NCBI RefSeq assembly: GCF_030694575.1
Contig: NZ_JAUYUS010000045.1
Location: 1 to 64,000 of the forward strand
DNA: 64,000 nucleotides
Source of the DNA: Parvibaculum sp.
GTDB taxonomy: Bacteria > Pseudomonadota > Alphaproteobacteria > Parvibaculales > Parvibaculaceae
Reading direction: 5' to 3'
Both the position numbers and the translations under genes were made by a program. Shown piece after piece: positions 10,539-18,802 of the stretch. Under the pieces are notes generated by a model. It ran no database searches and was not told the origin of the DNA. It saw nothing but the letters and a program-made list of their open reading frames with translations. How positions within the stretch are numbered: position 1 is the stretch's first letter; the number at the start of each line of letters is the position of its first letter.

Positions 10539-11897
10539 CTATGCGCCAGGTGCGGCTTCGGCCCGTTCCGATCTCCGGCGACGCCTGCGACGGCGGCGGC
10601 GCGCCGTGTCCGCGTCCATCAGCGACATCAGGATGCCTTCGCGAAGGCCCCTGTCGGCAACGCGAAGCCGGTCGGCTGGCCAGGCGCGGGCAATGGCCTC
10701 GAAGATGGCGCAGCCGGCCAGAACAAGGTCGGCACGCTCCTGCCCTACGCAAGGATGGGCGGCGCGACGCGCATAGTCCATGTCGAGCAGCGAGCGCGTG
10801 ACGCGCCGAACGTCGACCGGCGATATCCAGATGCCGTCGACGCGCGTGCGGTCATACCGGCTCAGTCCCAGATGGACGCCGGCAATCGTCGTGACCGTGC
10901 CGGACGTGCCGAGCAGATGGAAATCCTGTCCGTTCTCCGGCCAGGTCGTGGCCGCCTTCACGCGATCGAGAAAAGGCCGCAACCGGTCCGCCACTTCATC
11001 CACCATCCGGTCGTAGACCTCTCCCGGCACATCGATGCCACCGTGGCGTTCGGCCAGCGTGACGACGCCGCAGGGCAGCGATACCCAATCGCCTATGGAG
11101 GTGCGGGAAGCGCGCCTGTCGTTGCCTTCGGGAGCGGCGCCGTCCATCTTGACCCAGATGAGTTCCGTCGAACCACCACCTATATCGAAGACAAGCGCGG
11201 AGGAACAGGTCCGGTCGAGCAACGGCGCGCAGCCTGCGACGGCAAGACGCGCCTCGTCCTCCGTGGATACGATTTCGAGTGAAAGGCCGGTCTCCTTCTT
11301 CACCCGGTCGATAAAGACCGAACCGTTCGAGGCCGTGCGGCAGGCGGCAGTGGCGATCATGCGCGCACGCGTGACGCCGCGACGGGTCATCTTGTCCGAG
11401 CAAATCCTGAGCGCATCGATCGCACGCAACATTGCCGCGTCGCCCAGCGTACCGGTATGCGCGAGCCCCTCCCCCAGACGAACAATCCGGGAATAGGCAT
11501 CGACGACCTTGAAGCCGTCAGGCGAGCGGCGCGCGATCAGCAGACGGCAATTGTTGGTGCCAAGATCGAGCGCAGCGTAGAGCGTATCGGATGGATCGGC
11601 CGCGGGCCGCCGGTGCCGGAGGTCAGGCGCGACGGCGGAAGACGGCTTCGGGCTTTCAGCGCGAGCTTCGCGGCCGGACTGTCTTGCAGTATGCGCCTTC
11701 GCCAGGCCTCTGCCCCGGCGGCCACGCCTGCGGCGGCGTTTGGGCTCTCCATCGACGGCGGCAGGGCGTTCACGCACTTCCCCTGCTTCCGGTTCGCCGG
11801 AAGGCTCGTTTGCGGCGGGCGGGGGCTTCAGCACCCCTTCTGGAGCGGCAGCGGCCCCGCCAGGGCCGTTCAAACCGCTGTCACCTTTATGGTGCAC
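10539..11897 (-). CDS. ppx: Ppx/GppA-family exopolyphosphatase with basic N- and C-terminal tails
   Basis: This 452-residue protein (GTG start) has a core of about residues 105-430 with the ASKHA ATPase-fold motifs [23 protein letters not shown] and [10 protein letters not shown], as in Ppx/GppA enzymes that hydrolyse polyphosphate or pppGpp. It is short because it lacks the large C-terminal HD-like domain of E. coli Ppx. Both tails are unusual: about 100 Pro/Ala/Arg-rich residues with [12 protein letters not shown] at the N-terminus, and ten consecutive arginines near the C-terminus. These could bind polyphosphate or nucleic acid. It lies directly upstream of rlmE. Confidence 0.88.
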   Translation of the reverse strand: MHHKGDSGLNGPGGAAAAPEGVLKPPPAANEPSGEPEAGEVRERPAAVDGEPKRRRRRGRRGRGLAKAHTARQSGREARAESPKPSSAVAPDLRHRRPAADPSDTLYAALDLGTNNCRLLIARRSPDGFKVVDAYSRIVRLGEGLAHTGTLGDAAMLRAIDALRICSDKMTRRGVTRARMIATAACRTASNGSVFIDRVKKETGLSLEIVSTEDEARLAVAGCAPLLDRTCSSALVFDIGGGSTELIWVKMDGAAPEGNDRRASRTSIGDWVSLPCGVVTLAERHGGIDVPGEVYDRMVDEVADRLRPFLDRVKAATTWPENGQDFHLLGTSGTVTTIAGVHLGLSRYDRTRVDGIWISPVDVRRVTRSLLDMDYARRAAHPCVGQERADLVLAGCAIFEAIARAWPADRLRVADRGLREGILMSLMDADTARRRRRRRRRRSERAEAAPGA

Positions 11898-12042
11898 GCT
11901 ATTCTGACCCGGGCAGCGCAGGCGACAGCAAATACTGAGCGCGCTTCCTACCGGATTCCCTATATTTCAGTTGCAGCCAGTCTAGCAGCCTGAGCCGTGG
12001 GGTAAAGGACACGGCCCCGGTCTCAATGAAGCGCCCAAAGTG

Positions 12043-12071
12043 TTGACGAACGGGAGACCGGCGACTAGTTT
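12043..12071 (+). promoter_or_regulatory. Promoter of tRNA-Gln
   Basis: TTGACG (12043-12048) and TAGTTT (12066-12071) are separated by 17 nt and lie about 70 nt upstream of the mature tRNA, giving a short 5' leader for RNase P. Confidence 0.55.
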
Positions 12072-12142
12072 CCGCGCGCGCAACCAAATGCGCGGCGATC
12101 CGGTTTCAACTGTATGGAAACCGGGTCGAATCCGGCGCTTTT

Positions 12143-12216
12143 TGGGGGATCGTCTAATGGTAGGACTGCAGACTCTGACTCTGCCTATCTAGGTTCGAAT
12201 CCTAGTCCCCCAGCCA
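12143..12216 (+). tRNA. tRNA-Gln (anticodon CTG)
   Basis: A complete cloverleaf can be drawn over 74 nt. The acceptor stem TGGGGGA pairs with TCCCCCA. The D-arm contains TAATGGTAGGAC. The anticodon stem GCAGA/TCTGC has loop CTCTGAC, giving anticodon CTG. The T-arm CTAGG-TTCGAAT-CCTAG is followed by discriminator G and an encoded CCA. It reads CAG codons. Confidence 0.97.
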
Positions 12217-12231
12217 CTTTAAAATAACCTT

Positions 12232-12250
12232 CCGATAATCGGGGCTTTTT
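12232..12250 (+). terminator. Weak Rho-independent terminator after tRNA-Gln
   Basis: A short hairpin (CCGATAATCGG) is followed by GGCTTTTT, 15 nt after the tRNA. The stem is only four to five base pairs, so the call is tentative. Confidence 0.35.
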
Positions 12251-12299
12251 GGCACTTCGCGCACCGCATAGGGCGAGCGCGATCGAGAGCAGGAATCGA

Positions 12300-12339
12300 A
12301 CGGGCTCCATCTTCGGATAATGCCGCCGATGGAGCCCGT
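12300..12339 (-). terminator. Stem-loop at the 3' end of the TRAP operon
   Basis: ACGGGCTCCATC (12300-12311) pairs perfectly with GATGGAGCCCGT (12328-12339) around a 16-nt loop, 22 nt past the dctP stop. On the minus strand it is followed only by a weakly T-rich stretch, so it may act as an mRNA 3' stabiliser as well as, or instead of, a terminator. Confidence 0.5.
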
Positions 12340-12361
12340 GAGATCAATCGTCCAACTGCGC

Positions 12362-13423
12362 CTAGCCGTAGCGGTAGGGCGCGCCGGCCTTTTTCATCGT
12401 GTCCGCATACTTCTTCAGAATCTCAACGACCTTCGCGTTGCGCGGGCTCTTCTGGGCGACTTCGTCCCAGAACTTGAGCGCCTCGGTTTCGATGGTCGCC
12501 CACTCCGCTTCCGGGATCGTGGTGAGTTCGAGCTTGCCGCCCGTGGTGCGGTAGTGCGCCTCACCCCACCAATACCAGTGCTGGCGGTAATAGTGCGAAC
12601 TGTCCATGCTGAGCTTGAACAGCGTCTTCAGATGCTCGGGCAATGCTTCCCATTTTTGGGTATTGGCGATGTAGGAGCCGGCCCATGCACCGGAGATGTT
12701 GTTCGTCAGATAGTATTTGGTGATGTCCGCCCAGCCGACGGTATAGGTCTCGGTCGCGCCACACCAGGCGACGCCGTCGATCTCGTTGGTCTGGATGGCG
12801 ACTTCGATATCTTCCCACGGCAGCGTGACCGGCACGACGCCGAAACGCTCGAGGAACTTGCCGCCCGTCGGGAAGGTGAAGACGCGCAGACCCTTGAGAT
12901 CGGCGACAGAGCGGATCGGCTTCGTCGTGACGAAGTTGCAGGGGTCCCACGAGCCAGTGCTGAGCCAGGTCACGCCTGGCACCTCGGCGTATGCTTCTTC
13001 CCAGATTTCGCGCAAGCCATACCATTCCCACAGCACGGGGACGTCGAGGCTGTAGCGCGAAGCGAAGGGGAAGTAGGCGCCGAACACCGACACGTCGATC
13101 GGCGCAGCCATGCTGTCGTCGTCGCTCTGTGCCGCGTCGATGGTGCCATTTTGCACGGCGCGGAAAAGCTCGCCCTGCGGCACAAGCTGGTCGGCGGTAT
13201 AGAGTTCGATCACCATTTCGCCGTTGGCGGCATTGTTGAACGCATCGATCGACGGCTTGATGACATGCTCGGCAAGCGAAGCGCCGGCATAGGTTTGAAG
13301 ACGCCATTTGATCGGCGCCTGCGCACGGACAACGTTGGGCGCGGCAAGTGCGCCGGCACCGACGGCGGCGACACCGGCTTTCTTCAAAAAGTCGCGTTTG
13401 TTTATCTTCGGATGGTCAGTCAT
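12362..13423 (-). CDS. dctP: TRAP transporter solute-binding protein (DctP family)
   Basis: This 353-residue periplasmic binding protein starts with a Tat-like signal (KINKRDFLKKAGVAAVGAGA, cleavage near VRA-QA). The mature sequence has the family landmarks IKWRLQTY, GELFRAVQNGTIDAA and DLKGLRVFTFPTGG, whose Arg usually binds the carboxylate of an organic-acid ligand. Sequence style is close to the group annotated 'mannitol/chloroaromatic' or TakP-like keto-acid receptors. The exact ligand is not known. It is the last gene of dctQ–dctM–dctP. Confidence 0.92.
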   Translation of the reverse strand: MTDHPKINKRDFLKKAGVAAVGAGALAAPNVVRAQAPIKWRLQTYAGASLAEHVIKPSIDAFNNAANGEMVIELYTADQLVPQGELFRAVQNGTIDAAQSDDDSMAAPIDVSVFGAYFPFASRYSLDVPVLWEWYGLREIWEEAYAEVPGVTWLSTGSWDPCNFVTTKPIRSVADLKGLRVFTFPTGGKFLERFGVVPVTLPWEDIEVAIQTNEIDGVAWCGATETYTVGWADITKYYLTNNISGAWAGSYIANTQKWEALPEHLKTLFKLSMDSSHYYRQHWYWWGEAHYRTTGGKLELTTIPEAEWATIETEALKFWDEVAQKSPRNAKVVEILKKYADTMKKAGAPYRYG

Positions 13424-13540
13424 ATGGAAGGGCTCCTTCTTCTCTGATGTTTCGGGTCGTATCCAGCCCCAGCCAGACCCGGCCCTCTCGCACGAAGAAA
13501 ATCCGCTTACTGCCTAATGTTGCCCGCAGGGCGTTATCCC

Positions 13541-14866
13541 CTATCGCCCGGAATACATTTCCGGAAGCCACAGGGCGATCTGCGGAAACGCCATTACAAT
13601 CGCAATCGTAACCAACATGATCCCCACGAACGGTACGATTGAGCGGTAGATGTCGACAAGCGTTATCTCTGGCGGCGCCATAGCCCGCATAAGGAACAAA
13701 TTGTAGCCAAATGGCGGGGTTATGTAGGCGACCTGGCAGGTGATCACATAAAGGACGCCGAACCATATGGGGCTGAACCCCATGCTGAGGACCAGCGGTA
13801 TGTAGAGGGGGGCGACGATCACCAGCATGGCCGTGTCGTCGAGAAACATGCCGAGTATGACGAAGGACACCAGCATCATGATGAGGATTTCCCAGGGCGT
13901 GAGGTCCCAGGTTTCCAGCATCAGGACCCTGATGGCGTTCTTGGCGCCGAGTCCGTCATAGACCGCACCGAAACAGAGCGCGGCCAGAATGATGAACATG
14001 AACATGCAGGTGATGCTGAGCGTCTGCCGCATCGTGTCGTCCATCACGCGCCATGTGAGACGGCGCTTGAAGAGCGCGGCCAGCGTGGCGCCGGTCGCGC
14101 CGACGGCGGAGCTTTCGACGAGGCTCGTGATGCCGGTGAGAAAAAGCCCCATCATGGTCGCGAAAATCACGAAGGGCGCAATGCCTGCGCGCAGCAGCCG
14201 GAATTTTTCCGGCCATGTAATGAGGTCGCGCTCCTCCTTGGGGAGCGGCGGGCCGAGCTTCGGATTTCTCCGGCATCGGATATAGATGTAGAGGGCGAAC
14301 AGCGACGCCATGAGCAGCCCGGGCAATACACCGGCGAGCCAAAGCTGCAAAACGGGCTGGCGCGCGATCATCGCATAGAGAACGAGAACAACACTTGGCG
14401 GAATGAGAATGCCGAGCGAGCTGCCCGCCTGAATGACGCCCGTGACCATGACCTTGTCGTAGCCGCGGCGCAGCAATTCCGGCAGCGCAACGCTCGCGCC
14501 GATCGCCATGCCGGCGACGCTGAGACCGTTCATCGCCGAGATGATGACCATGAGACCGATGGTGCCGAGAGCGAGACCGCCGCGAACGGGACCCATCCAA
14601 ACGTGGAACATGCGATAGAGGTCGTTGGCGATGCCCGACTCCGCGAGCATGTAACCCATGTATATGAAGAGCGGCAGAGTCAGCAGCGGATACCAGTTCA
14701 GCACCTGGAAACTTGCGTTGAACGGCATCTCGACGGCGCCGTCGCCCCACAGAAGGAGCGCCGCGCCGGCCGCAACGAAACCGATGGCGCCGAAGACGCG
14801 CTGCCCGGTAAGCAGCATCACCATCAAGGACGAGAACATGAGCAGGGTAATGAGTTCGTAGCTCAT
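13541..14866 (-). CDS. dctM: TRAP transporter large permease (DctM family)
   Basis: This 441-residue protein has about 12 hydrophobic segments, starting ELITLLMFSSLMVMLLTGQ, with the characteristic loops SGIANDLYRMFHVWMGPVRG and GSSLGILIPPSVVLVLY. It forms the ion-coupled transport channel. Its ATG overlaps the dctQ stop (ATGA), so the two subunits are translationally coupled. Length and order match family norms. Confidence 0.95.
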   Translation of the reverse strand: MSYELITLLMFSSLMVMLLTGQRVFGAIGFVAAGAALLLWGDGAVEMPFNASFQVLNWYPLLTLPLFIYMGYMLAESGIANDLYRMFHVWMGPVRGGLALGTIGLMVIISAMNGLSVAGMAIGASVALPELLRRGYDKVMVTGVIQAGSSLGILIPPSVVLVLYAMIARQPVLQLWLAGVLPGLLMASLFALYIYIRCRRNPKLGPPLPKEERDLITWPEKFRLLRAGIAPFVIFATMMGLFLTGITSLVESSAVGATGATLAALFKRRLTWRVMDDTMRQTLSITCMFMFIILAALCFGAVYDGLGAKNAIRVLMLETWDLTPWEILIMMLVSFVILGMFLDDTAMLVIVAPLYIPLVLSMGFSPIWFGVLYVITCQVAYITPPFGYNLFLMRAMAPPEITLVDIYRSIVPFVGIMLVTIAIVMAFPQIALWLPEMYSGR

Positions 14867-15546
14867 GCGACTTCCTCGCCGCGCACTCTAGCCAGGTCCT
14901 TGAAGAAAATGGCTATGGCCTGCAACAACATGAGCGCGATGCCTACCGTCATGATGAGTTTGATGGGCCAGAGCAGCGGACCCCATGAGGTGTAGTTCAC
15001 CTGCTGATAAGTAATGGCGTATTCGGTGCTCGATATGCCGCCGATGAGCAGGACCGTCAGATAAAAGACGAGAAAGAATGCCGTGATCGTGTCGGTGAAC
15101 GCCATCTTTCGCGGCGACAGGCGGCCATACAGAAGGTCCATCCGCACATGCGAATTGATCTGAAGGGAGTAACCGCCGCCGAGAAGGTAATAGGCGGCGA
15201 GCAGAAACTGGCCCATCTCCATCGCCCAGCTGATGGGCATGTTGAACATGGTCCGGGAGATGGATGCGTAGAGCAGAATGCCGATCATCACGAAGATCAG
15301 ATACATGACGATCCGGCCAACAACGCGATTCACGGCATCGACATATCGGACGTATGCTCTTGCGGCTTTCGGCAATTTCCTGCTTCCACTCGAACTGAAG
15401 ATCGGGCCGGCAGAATCGGCATCGACAGCCAGATTATCCGCCCCCCGCAGCGTCAGCCACAAAGGCTGCACGGATTGGCTCGACAAGGCAACCGTTGTCG
15501 ACCGTCCGACGGCGAACTTTCGTGTCCGGTGACCCTTTCGCCGCAT
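14863..15546 (-). CDS. dctQ: TRAP transporter small permease (DctQ family)
   Basis: Four membrane helices are visible (IVMYLIFVMIGILLY, WAMEMGQFLLAAYYLL, TITAFFLVFYLTVLLIGG, LIMTVGIALMLLQAIAIFF), with the typical YSLQINSHVRMDLLYGRL loop. The frame is 227 residues, but DctQ proteins are usually about 160-190. The first 57 residues look unstructured, and a TTG at 15375 (LPKAARAYVRYVDAVNR) preceded by GGAAGCAGGA may be the true start. It leads the operon with dctM and dctP. Confidence 0.85.
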   Translation of the reverse strand: MRRKGHRTRKFAVGRSTTVALSSQSVQPLWLTLRGADNLAVDADSAGPIFSSSGSRKLPKAARAYVRYVDAVNRVVGRIVMYLIFVMIGILLYASISRTMFNMPISWAMEMGQFLLAAYYLLGGGYSLQINSHVRMDLLYGRLSPRKMAFTDTITAFFLVFYLTVLLIGGISSTEYAITYQQVNYTSWGPLLWPIKLIMTVGIALMLLQAIAIFFKDLARVRGEEVA

Positions 15547-15618
15547 GTGGTGATGTTTGAAGAGGCATGGGTGCCGCAGGATGAGGCATGGGCGGCACGG
15601 GAAGCCGACTCGCGGGGG

Positions 15619-16047
15619 CTACCGCGAAACGCGGGCGAAAGCGAACCCGCCCAATGCGCCGGCCACCATTTGCGTTACGAAGCCCAGCGTCGACCGCGCC
15701 CCGGCAATCGGCGTGATGTCGTAGACGATTCCCATGGTCGTGAGGGCGACCGCGACGGCGGCGGCACCCGCCACCACATAGATCAGGGTACGCTGGGTGC
15801 CCGCGAGCCGAAAGACGAGTGCGCCCGCAAGCATCGCCACGACAAATCCGAGGCCGATGATCGCCCCGTAAAGCGGGCCCATGCCGACGATGTCGTGCGC
15901 AGTCATTGAAAGCCGGTCAGACAGGGAGACGTCGGCTCCGACGTCCGCGAGGCCCGCAAGGACGAACTGCGTATGAGCGATGGAACCCAGCACGGTGGTT
16001 ACGACCACCGCCAGAACAAACGCCAGCACAATCTTGCCGATCTGCAT
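15619..16047 (-). CDS. Hypothetical four-helix inner-membrane protein
   Basis: This 142-residue protein has four hydrophobic stretches (IVLAFVLAVVVTTVLGSI, LYGAIIGLGFVVAMLAGAL, TLIYVVAGAAAVAVALTTMG, FVTQMVAGALGGFAF) and few charged residues. No family was recognised with confidence. It lies between dctQ and the divergent sugar dehydrogenase, and nothing in the context defines its role. Confidence 0.65.
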   Translation of the reverse strand: MQIGKIVLAFVLAVVVTTVLGSIAHTQFVLAGLADVGADVSLSDRLSMTAHDIVGMGPLYGAIIGLGFVVAMLAGALVFRLAGTQRTLIYVVAGAAAVAVALTTMGIVYDITPIAGARSTLGFVTQMVAGALGGFAFARVSR

Positions 16048-16130
16048 TCCCCGTCCCCACCGATTTCTTTCGAGCGTCTTCTCGCTGTATGATTACACAG
16101 AATAACAGCGGATGGGACGGGAAACAGCCG

Positions 16131-17261
16131 ATGACGAAGCGGGAACGGACATGGACTACAATTGCGGTTTTTCTGCTCATGGCGGTCGGCGGCGGCGTGG
16201 CATCTGTCCGCGCGCAAGAGACTTCGGCTGCCTATGAGGTTGTCTCCGTCGCTGAAGGGCTCGACCACCCGTGGAGCCTCACCTTCATGCCGGACGGCTC
16301 CGCGCTCATTGTCGAACTGCCGGGGAACATCCGGCTTGTCCGGGGCGGCGTGTTGTCGCCCGACCCGATCGGCGGCGTGCCGGAAGTCTATTTCGAAAGT
16401 CAGGGCGGGCTTTTCGACGTCCTGCTCGACCCGGCCTTCGCGGAGAACGGGCTCGTCTATCTTTCCTATGCGCACGGCACGCCGGGCAAGAACGGAACCC
16501 GCGTCGCCCGAGCGCATTTCGACGGGTCGACGCTCAGCGACCTCAATGTGATTTTCGACGCGCAACCGACGAAGGACACGCCCGTCCATTACGGCGGACG
16601 GATGCTCTTCCTGCCGGATGGAACGCTTCTGATAACCGTTGGCGACGGGTTCGACTATCGCGAGCAGGCGCAGAAGCTCGATGCCGACCTCGGCAAGATC
16701 GTTCGCATCAACCGTGACGGCAGCGTGCCCGAAGACAATCCCTTTGTCGGCCGAGAAGGAGCCCGCGCGGAGATATGGACCTATGGCCATCGCAACGCAC
16801 AGGGCATTCTCCGTGACGAAGCGTCGGGCATCGTCTACGAACATGAACACGGACCGCGGGGCGGCGACGAGATCAACATCATCGAGCCCGGCAAGAATTA
16901 CGGCTGGCCGGTCATCACCTATGGTCTGGATTATTCCGGCGCCCGCATTTCGCCCTATACGGAATATGACGGAATGGAGCAGCCCTTGCTCCACTGGACG
17001 CCATCGATCGCACCTGCCGGTTTCACGATCTATCGCGGCGACGTCTTTCCCGAATGGGACGGCGATCTGTTCGTCGGGGCACTGGCGGCCAAGCATCTGC
17101 GCCGCGTCGACATGGAGGACGGCAAGCCGGTCGGCCAGGAAGAGCTTTTCGGCGAACTGGGCCAGCGAATTCGGGAAGTCCGCACAGGTCCCGACGGCTA
17201 TCTCTACCTGGTGACCGATGGCGAGAACGGCAGCGTGTTGCGCATCGAACCCAAAAGATAG
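16131..17261 (+). CDS. PQQ-dependent sugar (aldose) dehydrogenase
   Basis: This 376-residue protein of the soluble glucose/sorbosone dehydrogenase family has a signal peptide (TTIAVFLLMAVGGGVASVRA) followed by a six-bladed propeller. Landmarks include GLDHPWSLTFMPDG, VHYGGRMLFLPDG (catalytic His region), ADLGKIVRI, WTYGHRNAQGI, HGPRGGDEINII and NYGWPVITYG, which closely follow the YliI/Asd pattern for PQQ and Ca2+ binding. It would oxidise aldoses in the periplasm. An alternative ATG at 16089 adds 14 residues without a better signal. It converges on the DUF1329 gene with a 3-nt gap. Confidence 0.92.
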   Translation: MTKRERTWTTIAVFLLMAVGGGVASVRAQETSAAYEVVSVAEGLDHPWSLTFMPDGSALIVELPGNIRLVRGGVLSPDPIGGVPEVYFESQGGLFDVLLDPAFAENGLVYLSYAHGTPGKNGTRVARAHFDGSTLSDLNVIFDAQPTKDTPVHYGGRMLFLPDGTLLITVGDGFDYREQAQKLDADLGKIVRINRDGSVPEDNPFVGREGARAEIWTYGHRNAQGILRDEASGIVYEHEHGPRGGDEINIIEPGKNYGWPVITYGLDYSGARISPYTEYDGMEQPLLHWTPSIAPAGFTIYRGDVFPEWDGDLFVGALAAKHLRRVDMEDGKPVGQEELFGELGQRIREVRTGPDGYLYLVTDGENGSVLRIEPKR

Positions 17262-17264
17262 GTT

Positions 17265-18644
17265 TCACATACCGAGACGGCGGAGCGCACTCGTCGTCAG
17301 GTAGCGGTCGAATGCGGACTGGTCATTGACCATCATCGTGTGACCGCCCCTGATGCGGTTCACCTGTTCCAGGCGCGTGATCCTGTTGGTCTGGATGTTG
17401 TGGGCATGGACATGTGTCCATGACCAGTAGGGATGTGTGCCATCCATGACCGCCGACTGGCCCTTCTTGTAGAGCGAAAAGGCACCGTCGAACGAGCGGA
17501 ACACCTCGCCTTTGCGGTCGAAGGAGACCATCACGAAGGGCAGCATCGTCCGGGCGTCGAACCAGACGTGCTTCTTGCCGACCGGCGCACGCGCAAACTT
17601 TACCGGTTCCGCTTCGACGACGAGCGCCTCCGGCACAAGCTGGACTTTCGTGTTCCAGAAGCTGACGCCGTTCGGACCGCCATGCGTCTCGTGCTCCCAG
17701 TTCGGATGATCGGCTTCCCACCCTTCGGAGAGAGCGGCAAGTGCCGGGCCCTGGTGCACCAGCCGGTAGTTGCCCCAGGTAAGCAGCGGGTCGCCGGCTG
17801 CCCATGCGTCCGAGAGATACATCGTCGAGCCGGCGATGAGCGGCTCGAAGCGCTGATTGGTCGGGAAGCGGCGAATCCGTTTGAATGCGGGCAGGTACCC
17901 GTAGAGTTCCGGAAATTCGTTCTGGTCGTAGGGCCAGATATTGAGGAAGGACGTGCCCTTCTCCTCATTGGGATGCGTGAAGGCCACCGACTGAAAACGG
18001 AGCTTGTCGCGATACTCTGGCCAGTAAGGCATGGGATCGACAGAGACGCGGCCGACGGGCGCGAGTTCGGCCCAGATGGATTCATATGTGTAGTCGACGG
18101 TCCCGCCCGGGGCCAGATCGTACTCCTTCGTCGCGTAGACGGAGATGTCGTGGCGGCCCCAACTGAGCGTGAGGCCGGCGAATATTTCCAATGCGGTTTT
18201 CGGATCGGGAAACGGATTGCCGCCGATCCAGGGCTCGCCATCTGCCGTGACGACATTGCCCGTCGCATCGAAACGCGCCTTGCCCTTGTTGCGGAGCGTT
18301 GCCTCCAGATATTCCCACGGGCTCAATTGCATGAGATCCGTCGTCGTCTCGACGACTTCCAGCACGCGGCCCATTTCCTTGATCTGCCGGTAACGAATGG
18401 GATCGAGCAGGTCCTTCACGAGATCGACATTGCCGGCATCGATGCGACCGCCGGTCGAGACGGCGCCCTTCGTGTAGGCCTCGATGGAAAGAAGTTCTTC
18501 CGGGTAGGCGCGCGAGGCGTCACCATGAGCCTCCAGCGTCCGCCAGAGCGGGGCCGTGACGCCGAGGCTCACGATGCCCGTTGCGAGCCGCTGCAGGAAG
18601 ATGCGCCGCGAATAATCATGCGTGTAGCGCCGAATATGCATCAT
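17265..18644 (-). CDS. DUF1329 protein, first paralogue
   Basis: This 459-residue protein has an N-terminal twin-arginine-like region (YTHDYSRRIFLQRLATGIVS). Family features include YPEELLSIEAYTKG, WIGGNPFPDPKTALE, SWGRHDISVYATKEYDL and KRIRRFPTNQRFEPL. DUF1329 proteins have an outer-membrane LolB/MucB-like lipid-binding fold by prediction, and their genes are usually found with DUF1302 and MMPL/RND genes. It is the distal gene of this cluster, separated from the DUF1302 gene by a strong nested stem-loop. It is equal in length and about half identical by eye to the second DUF1329 protein at 21624-23003. No ligand is established. Confidence 0.88.
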   Translation of the reverse strand: MMHIRRYTHDYSRRIFLQRLATGIVSLGVTAPLWRTLEAHGDASRAYPEELLSIEAYTKGAVSTGGRIDAGNVDLVKDLLDPIRYRQIKEMGRVLEVVETTTDLMQLSPWEYLEATLRNKGKARFDATGNVVTADGEPWIGGNPFPDPKTALEIFAGLTLSWGRHDISVYATKEYDLAPGGTVDYTYESIWAELAPVGRVSVDPMPYWPEYRDKLRFQSVAFTHPNEEKGTSFLNIWPYDQNEFPELYGYLPAFKRIRRFPTNQRFEPLIAGSTMYLSDAWAAGDPLLTWGNYRLVHQGPALAALSEGWEADHPNWEHETHGGPNGVSFWNTKVQLVPEALVVEAEPVKFARAPVGKKHVWFDARTMLPFVMVSFDRKGEVFRSFDGAFSLYKKGQSAVMDGTHPYWSWTHVHAHNIQTNRITRLEQVNRIRGGHTMMVNDQSAFDRYLTTSALRRLGM

Positions 18645-18687
18645 CTTCTCCGCCGGATGCTGCCGCCGCCGGTCAGGCGGATGGCAA

Positions 18688-18780
18688 CCGTCCGGAGCGC
18701 CAGTGCGCGCTTTTGGGGGTGACCGCGCAATACCGCATCCTGTAACGGTCTTGCGCGGTCCGCACCGGCGCTCCGGACGG
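18688..18780. repeat. Nested inverted repeats between the DUF1329 and DUF1302 genes
   Basis: The outer arms CCGTCCGGAGCGCC (18688-18701) and GGCGCTCCGGACGG (18767-18780) are perfect complements. Inside them ACCGCGCAA (18722-18730) and TTGCGCGGT (18751-18759) form a second perfect stem. The structure lies within the operon and lacks a U-tract, so it may act as a processing or stability element or a partial attenuator that sets the ratio of DUF1302 to DUF1329 message. Confidence 0.7.
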
Positions 18781-18802
18781 AGCTTACGTCGATCGGAGAC
18801 TG

